Shown here piece by piece: positions 15,499 to 22,855 of a stretch of 26,532 bases of DNA. Made by a program: the position numbers and the translations under genes. Under the pieces are notes generated by a model. That model saw only the letters and a program-made list of their open reading frames with translations, was not told the origin of the DNA and made no database searches. Origin of the DNA: CAIXOZ01 sp046091285 (GTDB taxonomy: Bacteria; Cyanobacteriota; Cyanobacteriia; PCC-6307; Cyanobiaceae); assembly GCA_046091285.1 (NCBI GenBank), contig JBJTBH010000172.1, forward strand, positions 1-26,532, given 5' to 3'. The first letter of the stretch is position 1, and each line of letters begins with the position of its first letter.

Positions 15499-16239
15499 TT
15501 GACGGCAGCACAACGGCCAGAGTCCCAGCCTGACAGCTCCAGGCCCGGCGCAGCGGATGGCTCGGAGACGGTCCGGCCGGATCCGGCCCTGATCGAAGCC
15601 CTGCGCTTCAACGAGGCCGGCCTGATTCCGGCAGTCGCTCAGGACTGGCTCGATGGAGCGGTGTTGATGGTGGCCTGGATGAATCGCCAGGCCCTGGAAC
15701 ACACCGTCCGCACGGGAGAGGTGCATTACTGGAGCCGATCGCGACAGGAGCTCTGGCACAAGGGGGCAAGCAGCGGCCAGCTTCAGCGACTGAAGGGATT
15801 GCGCTACGACTGCGATGCCGATGTGCTGCTGCTCACGGTGGCCCAGGCGGGAGGTGGAGCCTGCCACACGGGCGCGCGCAGCTGCTTCTACGACAGCGGT
15901 CCGAAACCGAGTGGCGGCGGCCGTGACGCGGCACCGCCACCGACGGATGTCTGCACGGAACTGGCGCGGGTGATCAACAACCGCCGCAATCATCCGGAGA
16001 CAGGAAGCTATACCAACCGTCTGCTTGATGGCGGCGACAACCGTATTCTCAAAAAAATCGGTGAAGAGAGTGCTGAATTCGTGATGGCCTGCAAGGACGA
16101 CGATCCTGAGGCCATCGCCGGTGAAGCCGCCGACCTGATCTTCCACCTGCAGGTGGCCCTGGCCCATCACGGGGTCGACTGGCGGGAGGTCCAGACCGTG
16201 CTGGCCGCCCGCCGTGGGGCACCGAGACGCCCCTCCTAG
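15499..16239 (+). CDS. hisIE: Bifunctional phosphoribosyl-AMP cyclohydrolase / phosphoribosyl-ATP pyrophosphatase
   Basis: The protein catalyses the second and third steps of histidine synthesis. The N-terminal HisI domain has GAVLMVAWMNRQAL, HYWSRSRQELWHKG, the metal-binding DCDADVLLL and the Cys pair in GGACHTGARSCFY. A Gly/Ala/Pro-rich linker then leads to the HisE domain: NHPETGSYTNRLL, KKIGEESAEFVMACKDDD and EAADLIFHLQVAL. At 246 residues it is slightly longer than usual because of an N-terminal ~25-residue variable extension from the TTG at 15499. The last four bases overlap a convergent small gene. Confidence 0.95.
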   Translation: MTAAQRPESQPDSSRPGAADGSETVRPDPALIEALRFNEAGLIPAVAQDWLDGAVLMVAWMNRQALEHTVRTGEVHYWSRSRQELWHKGASSGQLQRLKGLRYDCDADVLLLTVAQAGGGACHTGARSCFYDSGPKPSGGGRDAAPPPTDVCTELARVINNRRNHPETGSYTNRLLDGGDNRILKKIGEESAEFVMACKDDDPEAIAGEAADLIFHLQVALAHHGVDWREVQTVLAARRGAPRRPS

Positions 16240-16457
16240 CTGTTGAGGCCCCGTTCCAGCAGATAGGCAGCCAGATTGCTGACGCTGCGACCCTCAAGGT
16301 CTGAGCGCTCCAGCAACTGCTGATGCAGCGTGAAAGGGATCGTCACGCTCAGGCGCCGGGGTGAACGCTGGGCAATGGCCAGGCGGACTGGTGCAGGGCG
16401 GCTGGACAGGCTCAGAACCATGAAGACCTCGATGGGAAGGGTGAAGGACGAGCTCAT
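16236..16457 (-). CDS. Small ribbon-helix-helix (CopG-like) protein
   Basis: The C-terminal 45 of 73 residues fit a ribbon-helix-helix fold: a beta strand RRLSVTIPFTLHQ followed by two helices (QLLERSDLEGRSVSNLAAYLLERGL). This is the CopG/Arc-type DNA-binding module, often an autoregulator or antitoxin, but no toxin gene is next to it. The N-terminus is variable; an alternative ATG is at 16421. It overlaps hisIE by four bases, tail to tail. Family is likely, target unknown. Confidence 0.7.
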   Translation of the reverse strand: MSSSFTLPIEVFMVLSLSSRPAPVRLAIAQRSPRRLSVTIPFTLHQQLLERSDLEGRSVSNLAAYLLERGLNS

Positions 16458-16927
16458 TCTTCCGCAGAATATTGATGCTGGCCTACCTCTTCTGTGGGTA
16501 AGTCTCTACCGATTAAAGGTGAAGCGAGTGACGGAATCGAGCCCGAAAAACCGGCGACAACACACCGCTTCGGTGCTGATCCTCATGCCCCCCGCTGACA
16601 TCGAGGCGAGCCATTGATGCCCCCGGGGGCCGACCCGAGACAGGGCCTCGCAGCACCGCTCCCGGCGAAGAGGCACAGGCGGAGCGGCCTGGAGGCCAGG
16701 GGCGAACCAGCGCGGAGCAGGCCGGCGCAAACGCGAAGCTCTGTTGATGTTCTCCAGCCGCTGGCCTGCTTCAGATCTGAGGCAGCGGTCCAGGCCCGGC
16801 GGCGGTGGGCTGGAGCGACAGCCAGTGCTGATGCCGCCTCTGGAGAAGCGACGGTCCATCAGGGCAGGAACCGGATCTCCCGGAAGCACGGTTTTAGCTT
16901 TTCAAAAGATTCCTGATCACGCCGGCC
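16458..16927. other. 470-bp intergenic stretch with no supported gene
   Basis: This is the divergent space between the ribbon-helix-helix gene and the response-regulator gene. Several ORFs cross it in both directions but none has family features or a consistent start. Small dyads are present: ATTCTTCCGCAGAAT at 16458-16472 and CTTTTCAAAAG at 16898-16908, the latter 20 bp before the response-regulator start. Nothing resembling tmRNA, RNase P RNA or a tRNA is visible. A small regulatory RNA cannot be excluded. Confidence 0.4.
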
Positions 16928-17689
16928 ATGACTGCCCAGGTCAACGCACTGCCGATGGTCGACCTGATCCGTGATCCCGCCCCGGGGGCGGCCGAACGGG
17001 ACGACGAGGGGGTGCTGCTCGTGACGCCGCGACAGGAGCTCGCCGGGACCCTGCTCAGGGGTCTGAACCATCGGGGATACAGGCTGCGCCATCTTCCGGA
17101 TGGCCTCTCCGTCCTGCTGGCGCTGCGGGAGCACCCCTGGCCGATGGCGATCGTGCTGGCCAGTGATCTCCCGGATGTCAGCGGCCTTGACGTCTGCAGC
17201 AGCCTGCGCAGCTTCGGCTACCGCGGCCACCTGCTGTTGCTGATGCGTGCCGATCAGAGCGCCGAGAAAGTGGCGGGGTTCGATGCCGGAGCCGACGATG
17301 TGATCGATCAGAGCGCTGGCGCTGACGAACTGGCGGCCAGACTCCGCGCCCAGAACCGCCGCCTGCGGATGGGCCGACGCGATGCTCTCCCACCGGCACG
17401 GATGGCCCCCCTGGCCGAGCCGATGCTGACCCTGAATGCCGCCGCCATCGACAGGGGACGGGGACATGACAACCCGCTCACACCAAGAGAGCAGGAGGTT
17501 CTGGAGCAGATGGTTCTCGGGCTCGGCAATGGCGAAATCGCCGAACGCCTGTTCCTGAGCCTGGAAACCGTGAAGACCCATGTGCGCAATCTGATGGGCA
17601 AGCTCAAGGCCCGCCATCGCACTCAGGCCGTGATCGTGGCCCTGCAGAGCGGTTACTGCCTGCTGCCGAGCGGCGGAGCCGAGCCCTAG
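16928..17689 (+). CDS. Atypical LuxR-family response regulator lacking the phospho-acceptor Asp
   Basis: An N-terminal receiver-like domain (about residues 28-145) is joined to a LuxR-type helix-turn-helix (about 183-245: LTPREQEVLEQMVLGLGNGEIAERLFLSLETVKTHVRNLMGKL). The receiver keeps the fold pattern (GVLLVTPRQEL, VLASDLPDVSGLDVC, AGFDAGADDVID). However, the acidic pocket is T33-P34, the phospho-Asp position is A78, the switch Thr is Met and the conserved Lys is Gln. It therefore should not be controlled by phosphorylation from a histidine kinase. Such pseudo-receivers may sense another signal or dimerise constitutively. No kinase gene is adjacent. It overlaps the convergent protease gene by four bases. 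Confidence 0.85.
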   Translation: MTAQVNALPMVDLIRDPAPGAAERDDEGVLLVTPRQELAGTLLRGLNHRGYRLRHLPDGLSVLLALREHPWPMAIVLASDLPDVSGLDVCSSLRSFGYRGHLLLLMRADQSAEKVAGFDAGADDVIDQSAGADELAARLRAQNRRLRMGRRDALPPARMAPLAEPMLTLNAAAIDRGRGHDNPLTPREQEVLEQMVLGLGNGEIAERLFLSLETVKTHVRNLMGKLKARHRTQAVIVALQSGYCLLPSGGAEP

Positions 17690-18435
17690 AGGCGCCCGAA
17701 TCGCGTCGGTTGCTGATAGAGCCATTGCAGCGTGCTGCGATCCCGGAGGCTGAGGTCCAGCACCGGCTGGGGTCCGGGAACCGCCGCCAGCGCATCACCG
17801 GGCCTGTCGCTGTGGCCCCAGAGCCCGAAGGCATGGCCGAGTTCGTGCAGAGCCGTGGCCTGCAGGGGGATCTCGGCCTGACCGGGGCCGATCAGCACCC
17901 TCACCTGCGGCTCCAGCCGCCACAGGCCCTGACGCTCCACGGACAACAGGCGCAGCAGAGCCCGGCCGTGGCTGGCTCGCCAGCGGCCATTGGATGACTG
18001 CAGAGGTGGTCGCCGGCGCTCGATCAGGATCTGAGCCTGTTCCGGGCGGTCGACGACCGTGATCGGCAGCAGCCGACTCCAGCTGGCGAGGGCAGCCTGC
18101 ACAGCCCGATGCCAGCGGCCTTCCCAGAGGGCGGCAGGACCGCTTCCGGTGATCGGATCCACCCAGACGCACCAGTGATCGAGCCGGGCCGGACCGAGGG
18201 CGGTGACACGAAGGTGCTGGCGATAGTCAGGAGCGGGGGAGGCCTCGCCGGAGACCGCCGCCGGCAGACCAGGGTCCGGGGCGAGGGCCGGGATTTCCGG
18301 CTGGAACGGCTGCTCGGCCGTGGCCGGGGGACAGGACGATCGGGTCCCGGCCTGGGCGAAAGCCGACGATGACGTTGTGGTCAGGTCGAGGGCAAGGAGC
18401 GCCGCGATCAGAAATCGCCGTCGCGGGGTAGGCAC
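17686..18435 (-). CDS. Secreted metzincin-like zinc metalloprotease
   Basis: An N-terminal signal peptide (MPTPRRRFLIAALLALDL..., probable cleavage after AFA) precedes a 249-residue protein. The complete metzincin zinc site is HELGHAFGLWGH (residues 197-208: His197, Glu198, His201, Gly204, His208), followed by Ser-Asp as in matrixins. The upstream segment (WRASHGRALLRLL) and the beta-strand LDHWCVWVDP fit the matrixin-like fold. No Met is present in the ~35 residues after the zinc site where the Met-turn normally lies. A role in protein turnover outside the cytoplasm is inferred. It abuts the DUF2214 gene on the same strand (adjacent stop and start region). Confidence 0.78.
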   Translation of the reverse strand: MPTPRRRFLIAALLALDLTTTSSSAFAQAGTRSSCPPATAEQPFQPEIPALAPDPGLPAAVSGEASPAPDYRQHLRVTALGPARLDHWCVWVDPITGSGPAALWEGRWHRAVQAALASWSRLLPITVVDRPEQAQILIERRRPPLQSSNGRWRASHGRALLRLLSVERQGLWRLEPQVRVLIGPGQAEIPLQATALHELGHAFGLWGHSDRPGDALAAVPGPQPVLDLSLRDRSTLQWLYQQPTRFGRL

Positions 18436-18927
18436 TCAGGCGGCCGGCAGACCGACACCACGGGCCATCAGGGTGGCCATCAGGGGAATGGCGGCGAATC
18501 CGGCCAGCTCGATGTTCAGGATCCAGGCCAGACGACGGGCCAGGGCCTCACTGACCTGAGGCAGCTCACCGCGTCGCAGGGGCAGGGCCCAGAGGATGTA
18601 GGTGATCGTGGGATACAGCGAGAGTCCCCCCACGGCCAGATAGGTCCCCACCTTCCACCAGAACAGGGGATTGGCGGTGTAGTAGCTGCTGTCTGCGGCG
18701 AAGACGACCACCCGCAGGATGCCGCTGCCGAGAAGACCCAGGGCGGCGATGCCATAGACCACATCCGTGATCACCATCAAGGTGGCATCCTCCCGGCTGG
18801 GGTTAGGGCGGATCAGGCGACGTTCCAGCACCAGGGCACCGAAACAGACCATGAAGCTCAGGTAGTGGAGATAGGCCACCCCGGCGCTGGTAAAGAGCGT
18901 GTTGGGGATGGCAGCAAAACCCGCCAT
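18436..18927 (-). CDS. DUF2214 family integral membrane protein
   Basis: The 163-residue protein has four hydrophobic helices: AGVAYLHYLSFMVCFGALVLE, the LMVITDVVYGIAALGLLGSGILRV region, WWKVGTYLAVGGLSLYPTITYILW and a C-terminal helix ending LMATLMARG. The Y-F/Y-NP-L-FWWKVG pattern (SSYYTANPLFWWKVGTY) is typical of the DUF2214 family, whose function is unknown. It probably shares a transcript with the protease downstream. The 270-bp region upstream is shared with the divergent sigma-factor gene. Confidence 0.8.
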   Translation of the reverse strand: MAGFAAIPNTLFTSAGVAYLHYLSFMVCFGALVLERRLIRPNPSREDATLMVITDVVYGIAALGLLGSGILRVVVFAADSSYYTANPLFWWKVGTYLAVGGLSLYPTITYILWALPLRRGELPQVSEALARRLAWILNIELAGFAAIPLMATLMARGVGLPAA

Positions 18928-19061
18928 GGCTGAAACGGCAGCAGAACAGAAACCGTAGCGAGGGGAGCTGCCGGCCGGCAGACGCCTGGGTCAGAGCCTC
19001 GAGCGACAGGGCGACACCGGCGTCACCCAGGGGCCGCCCATCGGGTGGACAGAGAGGAAGA

Positions 19062-19081
19062 GATTCCGCAGGAGCGGAATC
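19062..19081. promoter_or_regulatory. Perfect inverted repeat upstream of the sigma-factor gene
   Basis: GATTCCGC-AGGA-GCGGAATC is a perfect 8-bp dyad with a 4-nt spacer, 131 bp upstream of the sigma-factor start. A third copy of GATTCCGC follows at 19111-19118 in direct orientation. Three identical 8-mers in 57 bp suggest a regulator binding region for the sigma gene or the divergent DUF2214 gene; the regulator is unknown. The dyad could also form an RNA hairpin. Confidence 0.45.
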
Positions 19082-19160
19082 ACCAGGACGACTGGATACA
19101 AACCCGAAAAGATTCCGCGCTTGCGAAAATTTTCTGAAGATTGGAAGCCTTCCTGTGGGT

Positions 19161-19189
19161 TTGAGCGACAAACAAAAATCTGCTTAAGT
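19161..19189 (+). promoter_or_regulatory. Weak sigma70-like promoter candidate for the sigma-factor gene
   Basis: TTGAGC and TTAAGT are separated by 17 bp just upstream of the sigma-factor start. The match to the consensus boxes is partial (4/6 and 3/6), and the -10 box lies only 23 bp from the ATG at 19213, so this is a weak candidate. Confidence 0.25.
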
Positions 19190-19197
19190 TCAATTCA

Positions 19198-20136
19198 GTG
19201 CTTCAGGGTCTGATGGCTAGCTCTTTAAGTGCTTTTCTCGGCGAAATCGGTCGACATCAGTTGTGGACCCCCGAACAGGAGCGGACACTGGGGCGCAAGG
19301 TGCAGGCGATGGTATCGCTGTCAGATCGCTGCTCACAGGCCGGCGGAGTAGGCCCTGCCTGCGATTTCAGTGATGTGGAACGGCGAGCGATTCGCCTGGG
19401 TGAACGCGCCAAGGAACAGATGATCACGGCCAATCTGCGCCTGGTCGTCAATCTGGCCAAGCGCTACCAGGGCAAGGGACTGGACCTGCTCGATCTGATT
19501 CAGGAAGGCACCCTCGGACTGACCAGAGCCGTGGAGAAATTCGATCCGACACGGGGCCATCGATTCAGTACTTATGCCTATTGGTGGATCCGCCAGGGCC
19601 TCAATCGCGCCCTCTCCACCCAGAGCCGGACGATCAGAATTCCGGTGAACGTGAATGAAAAGCTGACCCGGCTGCGGGCCGCCAAAGCCCGTTACCTGCA
19701 GGCCAACGGCCATGCTCCCGCCGCCGGGGATCTGGCCACCATGATGGGGATTCCGCTGCAGGAGGTCGAGGACCTGCTCGGCTGTGAGCTGCGCAGCGTC
19801 ACCGTCAGCCTGCAGGGAGTGGTGAAATCCAAGGCCGACCCCTCGGAACTGGTCGATGTGCTCCCCAGCACGGAGATGGCACCGATGGAGCGGGCGGAAC
19901 TGGCTGAGCGCATGGCCTCGGTCTGGACCCTTCTGGATCGGGCCAACCTGACCCCGAAGGAAAGGACCGTGGTGATGCTGCGCTTCGGCCTCGACAGCAG
20001 TCACGAATGGCGCACTCTGGCCGATGTGGCCCGCCAGCTGGGCTGCAGCCGCGAATACTGCCGCCAGGTCGTGCAGCGAGCTCTGCGCAAACTGCGCAAG
20101 GTCGGCATCCAGAGCGGCCTTGTGGAAGCACCCTGA
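19198..20136 (+). CDS. Group 2 sigma-70 family RNA polymerase sigma factor
   Basis: This is a non-essential primary-like sigma factor (SigB/C/D/E class of cyanobacteria). Region 1.2 is seen in SSLSAFLGEIGRHQLWTPEQE, region 2 in NLRLVVNLAKRYQGKGLDLLDLIQEG and FDPTRGHRFSTYAYWWIRQGLNRAL, region 3 after IRIPVNVNEKLTRL, and region 4 in LTPKERTVVMLRFGLD with the helix-turn-helix TLADVARQLGCSREYCRQVVQRALRKLR. A glycine-rich insert with two Cys separates 1.2 from region 2. The GTG at 19198 is the longest start; the ATG at 19213 (MASSLSAFL) is more likely. It may direct stress or acclimation genes. Confidence 0.92.
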   Translation: MLQGLMASSLSAFLGEIGRHQLWTPEQERTLGRKVQAMVSLSDRCSQAGGVGPACDFSDVERRAIRLGERAKEQMITANLRLVVNLAKRYQGKGLDLLDLIQEGTLGLTRAVEKFDPTRGHRFSTYAYWWIRQGLNRALSTQSRTIRIPVNVNEKLTRLRAAKARYLQANGHAPAAGDLATMMGIPLQEVEDLLGCELRSVTVSLQGVVKSKADPSELVDVLPSTEMAPMERAELAERMASVWTLLDRANLTPKERTVVMLRFGLDSSHEWRTLADVARQLGCSREYCRQVVQRALRKLRKVGIQSGLVEAP

Positions 20137-20236
20137 CGCACCGGACCCAGGCCCCGACGTGGGGAACCGTCCTGCCGCGGTCGGTTCAGACGCGTCGGAT
20201 CAGCCCCACAATGGCGTCAGTGACAGGCAGGCCACC

Positions 20237-20641
20237 ATGGCCCGGACGCAGGCCGATCCGATCCACCCCGGCGTTGAGGATGCCGCCCGGGGTCCCCAGG
20301 TGCTCGAGGCTGAGGTGCTCGGAAGCACCGTCGTCAATGAATCGCTGCTCCAGCGGCTGTTGCAGCGTGCCGGCCGCAGCCTGGCCAGGCCGGCGCTGCT
20401 CTGCCTGGAATTGCTGCGAGACGCCGAGACGCCGCCCCAGGTGCGACTGACCGTGCTGGCCGCCCTCACCTATCTGTTCGTACCGATCGATCTGATTCCG
20501 GATTTCATTCCAGGAGCAGGGTTCAGCGACGATCTGGTGGCCCTCTCCGCCCTGCTGGCCCTGTGCGGCACCCATTGCACCGACCCGATTCGACGACGGG
20601 CGCAGCGCACACTGGATCGCTGGTTCCCCCCGAGCCGCTGA
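20237..20641 (+). CDS. DUF1232 (YkvA-like) membrane-associated protein
   Basis: A 134-residue protein whose C-terminal half has the DUF1232 signature: LTVLAALTYLFVPIDLIPDFIPGAGFSDDLVALSALLAL, i.e. Y-L-x-x-P-x-D-L-I-P-D-x-x-P-x-x-G-x-x-D-D. The family is short, has one or two amphipathic/hydrophobic helices and no established function. The ATG at 20237 is the first after the sigma gene and gives a plausible N-terminus. The stop TGA shares its last base with the ATG of the next gene, indicating coupled translation. Confidence 0.8.
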   Translation: MARTQADPIHPGVEDAARGPQVLEAEVLGSTVVNESLLQRLLQRAGRSLARPALLCLELLRDAETPPQVRLTVLAALTYLFVPIDLIPDFIPGAGFSDDLVALSALLALCGTHCTDPIRRRAQRTLDRWFPPSR

Positions 20642-20964
20642 TGGTGATGCTCACTGCCGACGAACGCGACGACCTGCAGGCCTTCCTCAAGGACTGGTTG
20701 CGCCATTGCGGTCGCACGCAGGCCGACCTGCGCCGCGCCCTGAGGGCAGCCTCGATCCGGATGCCGGTGCTGGTGCAGGAGCTCGAACGGATCCATGCCA
20801 GCGGCGGCCTCCCGTCCCTGGCCGAACGGCTCTGCGAGATCGAGACCCTCTGGCAGAACGAAGACGACGACAGCGACGAAACCCCGGAGAACGTGCAGGA
20901 TTCCTTCAGCCAGCTCGACATGCTGCTGCAGGAAATCCGCGCCAGTGGACCGTCGCAGCCCTGA
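20641..20964 (+). CDS. Conserved small acidic helical protein, unknown function
   Basis: A 107-residue, mostly helical protein: TADERDDLQAFLKDWLRHCGRTQADLRRALRAAS, then LVQELERIHASGGLPSLAERLCEIETLW, and an acidic segment (NEDDDSDETPENVQ) before a final amphipathic helix. I do not recognise a named family; the first half faintly resembles helix-turn-helix helices without a clear recognition helix. Its start overlaps the stop of the DUF1232 gene by one base, so the two are cotranscribed. Confidence 0.65.
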   Translation: MVMLTADERDDLQAFLKDWLRHCGRTQADLRRALRAASIRMPVLVQELERIHASGGLPSLAERLCEIETLWQNEDDDSDETPENVQDSFSQLDMLLQEIRASGPSQP

Positions 20965-21017
20965 CGCCCACCACCCTCGGAAACAGGGCAGAGTGGGGTC
21001 ATCCGCCCGAAGACGCC

Positions 21018-21323
21018 ATGGCGATGGATCCGCTCCCAGCACGCCCAAGCCTGCAACGCATCCTCCCGGCCCCCGCGTCAGTCCCGGCAGGCCTGGGACT
21101 ATTCGCTCTGATGATCACCGCTGCTGCGCTGATGGCACCAGCCGCCCGGGCGCAGAGCGAGAGCTACATCCTCGGACCCGGCAGCAACGTCGGCCCCGCC
21201 ACCAGGATCAAACCGACCAACTGCAAGACCGCCGCCGACGGCACCATCACCTGTGACACGAAGGTGGTGAATCCCAAGGGAGACACACCGGCCAGGCCTC
21301 AGTATTCCCCGTTCAATCCCTGA
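21018..21323 (+). CDS. Small secreted protein with signal peptide (101 aa)
   Basis: A long n-region is followed by a hydrophobic core (GLGLFALMITAAALMAP) and the cleavage-like AARAQ, so the mature part of about 55 residues starts near QSESYILGPGSNVGP. It contains two cysteines (TNCKTAADGTITCDT) that may form a disulfide. It is polar, without recognisable domain. A second ATG two codons in is possible. It lies 53 bp after the previous gene and just before the PsiE-like gene. Confidence 0.6.
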   Translation: MAMDPLPARPSLQRILPAPASVPAGLGLFALMITAAALMAPAARAQSESYILGPGSNVGPATRIKPTNCKTAADGTITCDTKVVNPKGDTPARPQYSPFNP

Positions 21324-21331
21324 GCGATTCC

Positions 21332-21874
21332 GTGGATCTGCAGCAGCTGTTCAGTGACGACGGCTTTCGGCGCTTCGTCCATCGGCTGGAACGACAGCTC
21401 GCCAAATGGCTGGCCCTGATGCTCGTCCTGGTGGTGCTGGTGGCCGCCTGCCAGCTCACCTGGCTGACCGCCGCTGGACTGGTCCAGTGGAACCGCAACT
21501 GGTTCGAGGGGTCGTTGATCGTCTTCCTCGATCAACTGCTGCTGATCCTGATCGCCCTCGAGGTGCTGCAGACGGTGACCGGCTACCTGCGCAATCAATC
21601 GGTGCAGATCGAACTGGTGATCGTCACCGCGCTGACGGCCCTGTCGCGAAAGCTGATCATCCATCCACCGGGCAGTTCGTCCACCGCCTCGGATGTGCTC
21701 ATGATCGCTCTGGCGGTGGTGTGCCTGTCAGGCTCGTACTGGCTGGTGCGTCAGTCCCATGACGGTCGCCATCCCCGCAGAACAGCGCCAGCCAGATCGT
21801 TCCCGGGGGGCCATCCGTCTCCAGCAGACGATGGCGACGATGGGGAGGGATCAGAAGCGTCTCACCGACACTGA
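21332..21874 (+). CDS. PsiE-like phosphate-starvation-inducible membrane protein
   Basis: Four hydrophobic segments (about residues 26-45, 64-84, 94-108 region and 120-138) with a basic N-terminus and the sequence LLLILIALEVLQTVTGYL...VQIELVIVTALTALSRKLII match the PsiE family of small membrane proteins, linked by name to phosphate starvation but of unknown activity. The start is a GTG at 21332. The membrane domain ends near residue 142; the remaining C-terminus (HDGRHPRRTAPARSF...) is low-complexity and lies antisense to the end of the cupin gene over 176 bp, so the real tail may be an extension created by loss of an earlier stop. Confidence 0.75.
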   Translation: MDLQQLFSDDGFRRFVHRLERQLAKWLALMLVLVVLVAACQLTWLTAAGLVQWNRNWFEGSLIVFLDQLLLILIALEVLQTVTGYLRNQSVQIELVIVTALTALSRKLIIHPPGSSSTASDVLMIALAVVCLSGSYWLVRQSHDGRHPRRTAPARSFPGGHPSPADDGDDGEGSEASHRH

Positions 21875-22286
21875 GATCCCGGGGCTCGGATTCATCGGCG
21901 AACTGCAACCGGGCGCTGCCGCGGAGCAGAAGCACCCACTCCAGTTCAGGCTGGTCGTACCAGAAGCCCTTCGGACTCGACGCGCGACAGGAATGAATCC
22001 GCTCCAGGCGCAATTCCGGCTGCACAAGCAACACCTGCACCCGTTCCAGGCCCTCCGGTGGACAGTCACCGCTCAGCAGGTTGCCATCGCCCCGAGGGGG
22101 AGTCTCCGCCTCGCCCCAGCGACGACCGATCGTGAATCCCTGCTCCTGCGCCAGGTCCACCACCTGATGATGACTGCTGCAATCCCTGAGGCGCTGGCGC
22201 AGCCCGGGATCCTGGTCCACCAGGGCCACGAAGGCATTGAGCTGGCCGACCTTGGCCAGAAACTGCTGCAACTGCTCTTCAGCCAT
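21699..22286 (-). CDS. Nif11-domain / cupin-domain fusion protein
   Basis: The first ~60 residues form a Nif11-like domain (MAEEQLQQFLAKVGQLNAFV...LRQRLRDCSSHHQVVDLAQEQGFTI), a helical module known from leader peptides of ribosomally made natural products. After a short linker comes a single cupin domain with LEWVLLLRGSARLQFADE, LSVGETLLIPPHRRHRL and ending WLALFCGD. The cupin lacks the full two-His/Glu metal set in its first motif but has His residues in the second. The fusion architecture is one I associate with picocyanobacteria; its role is unknown. The start overlaps the GNAT gene stop by eight bases, so it is the last gene of a minus-strand operon. Confidence 0.78.
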   Translation of the reverse strand: MAEEQLQQFLAKVGQLNAFVALVDQDPGLRQRLRDCSSHHQVVDLAQEQGFTIGRRWGEAETPPRGDGNLLSGDCPPEGLERVQVLLVQPELRLERIHSCRASSPKGFWYDQPELEWVLLLRGSARLQFADESEPRDLSVGETLLIPPHRRHRLLETDGPPGTIWLALFCGDGDRHGTDAPASTSLTGTPPPERS

Positions 22287-22842
22287 CAGCCCCCGGCGGC
22301 ACGGGCCCATTCTCGAGGGCCGTCGCGCCGTTGTCCGTGGATGGGAGCGCCAGGGTCCTGACCATCCGCCAGCGTTCAAAAGCCACACCAGCAAGGACCA
22401 CCACCTCAGCCGCTTCCTCCTGCCAGCCATGACGGAGGAGAAGCGGGCGGGAGAGCTGACTGGCCTCTGTGCGCAGACGCCCGATTCCTTCGGCGGCGGC
22501 GGATCGCTCCACCGCCAGCAACAGGGCGGAAGCCCGACCCTGCCGGCAGGAACGGCCGCGGCAGTAGAGCAGGGATAAGCGATCCGGTGGGTCACGAAGG
22601 GCGAAGGCCTCCAGGCAGCCAGGGGCCTCGGGATCGGCAGCATCCCCCCCAGCGCTGACACTGCCCCAGCCCTGCCCTCGAGCCAGAGCGGCGACCAGAT
22701 CCACCTGGGTGCGGGCATGGTCACACCAGGCCCTCACCTGATCGGCGTCATAGAGCCGCACCGCCTGGCTCTGAACCGCATCGATCAGCACCTCCAGAGC
22801 CGCAGGCGCATCATCCGGTTGCAGTGATCGCAGCCCGTGCAT
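22279..22842 (-). CDS. GNAT-family N-acetyltransferase
   Basis: This is an acetyl-CoA-dependent N-acetyltransferase of unknown substrate. The pattern is typical of small-molecule or protein GNATs: LRSLQPDDAPAALEVLIDAV at the start, ALRDPPDRLSLLYCRGRSCRQGRASALLLAVE as the acetyl-CoA pyrophosphate loop (Q-x-x-R-x-S rather than the usual Q/R-x-x-G-x-G/A, so degenerate), then IGRLRTEASQLSRPLLLRHGW as the closing motif. It starts 13 bp after the truncated AraC-type gene and overlaps the Nif11-cupin gene by eight bases. Confidence 0.8.
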   Translation of the reverse strand: MHGLRSLQPDDAPAALEVLIDAVQSQAVRLYDADQVRAWCDHARTQVDLVAALARGQGWGSVSAGGDAADPEAPGCLEAFALRDPPDRLSLLYCRGRSCRQGRASALLLAVERSAAAEGIGRLRTEASQLSRPLLLRHGWQEEAAEVVVLAGVAFERWRMVRTLALPSTDNGATALENGPVPPGADG

Positions 22843-22855
22843 TGAAATCGGCTCC

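Noticed and set aside
16506..16916. ORFs of 100-127 codons on both strands in the gap before the response regulator
   Set aside because: Arg/Pro-rich, no domain or signal sequence, no convincing start; typical open frames in high-GC intergenic DNA.
20024..20236. N-terminal extension of the DUF1232 frame into the sigma-factor gene
   Set aside because: The extension overlaps the sigma coding end in another frame; the ATG at 20237 gives the normal family length.
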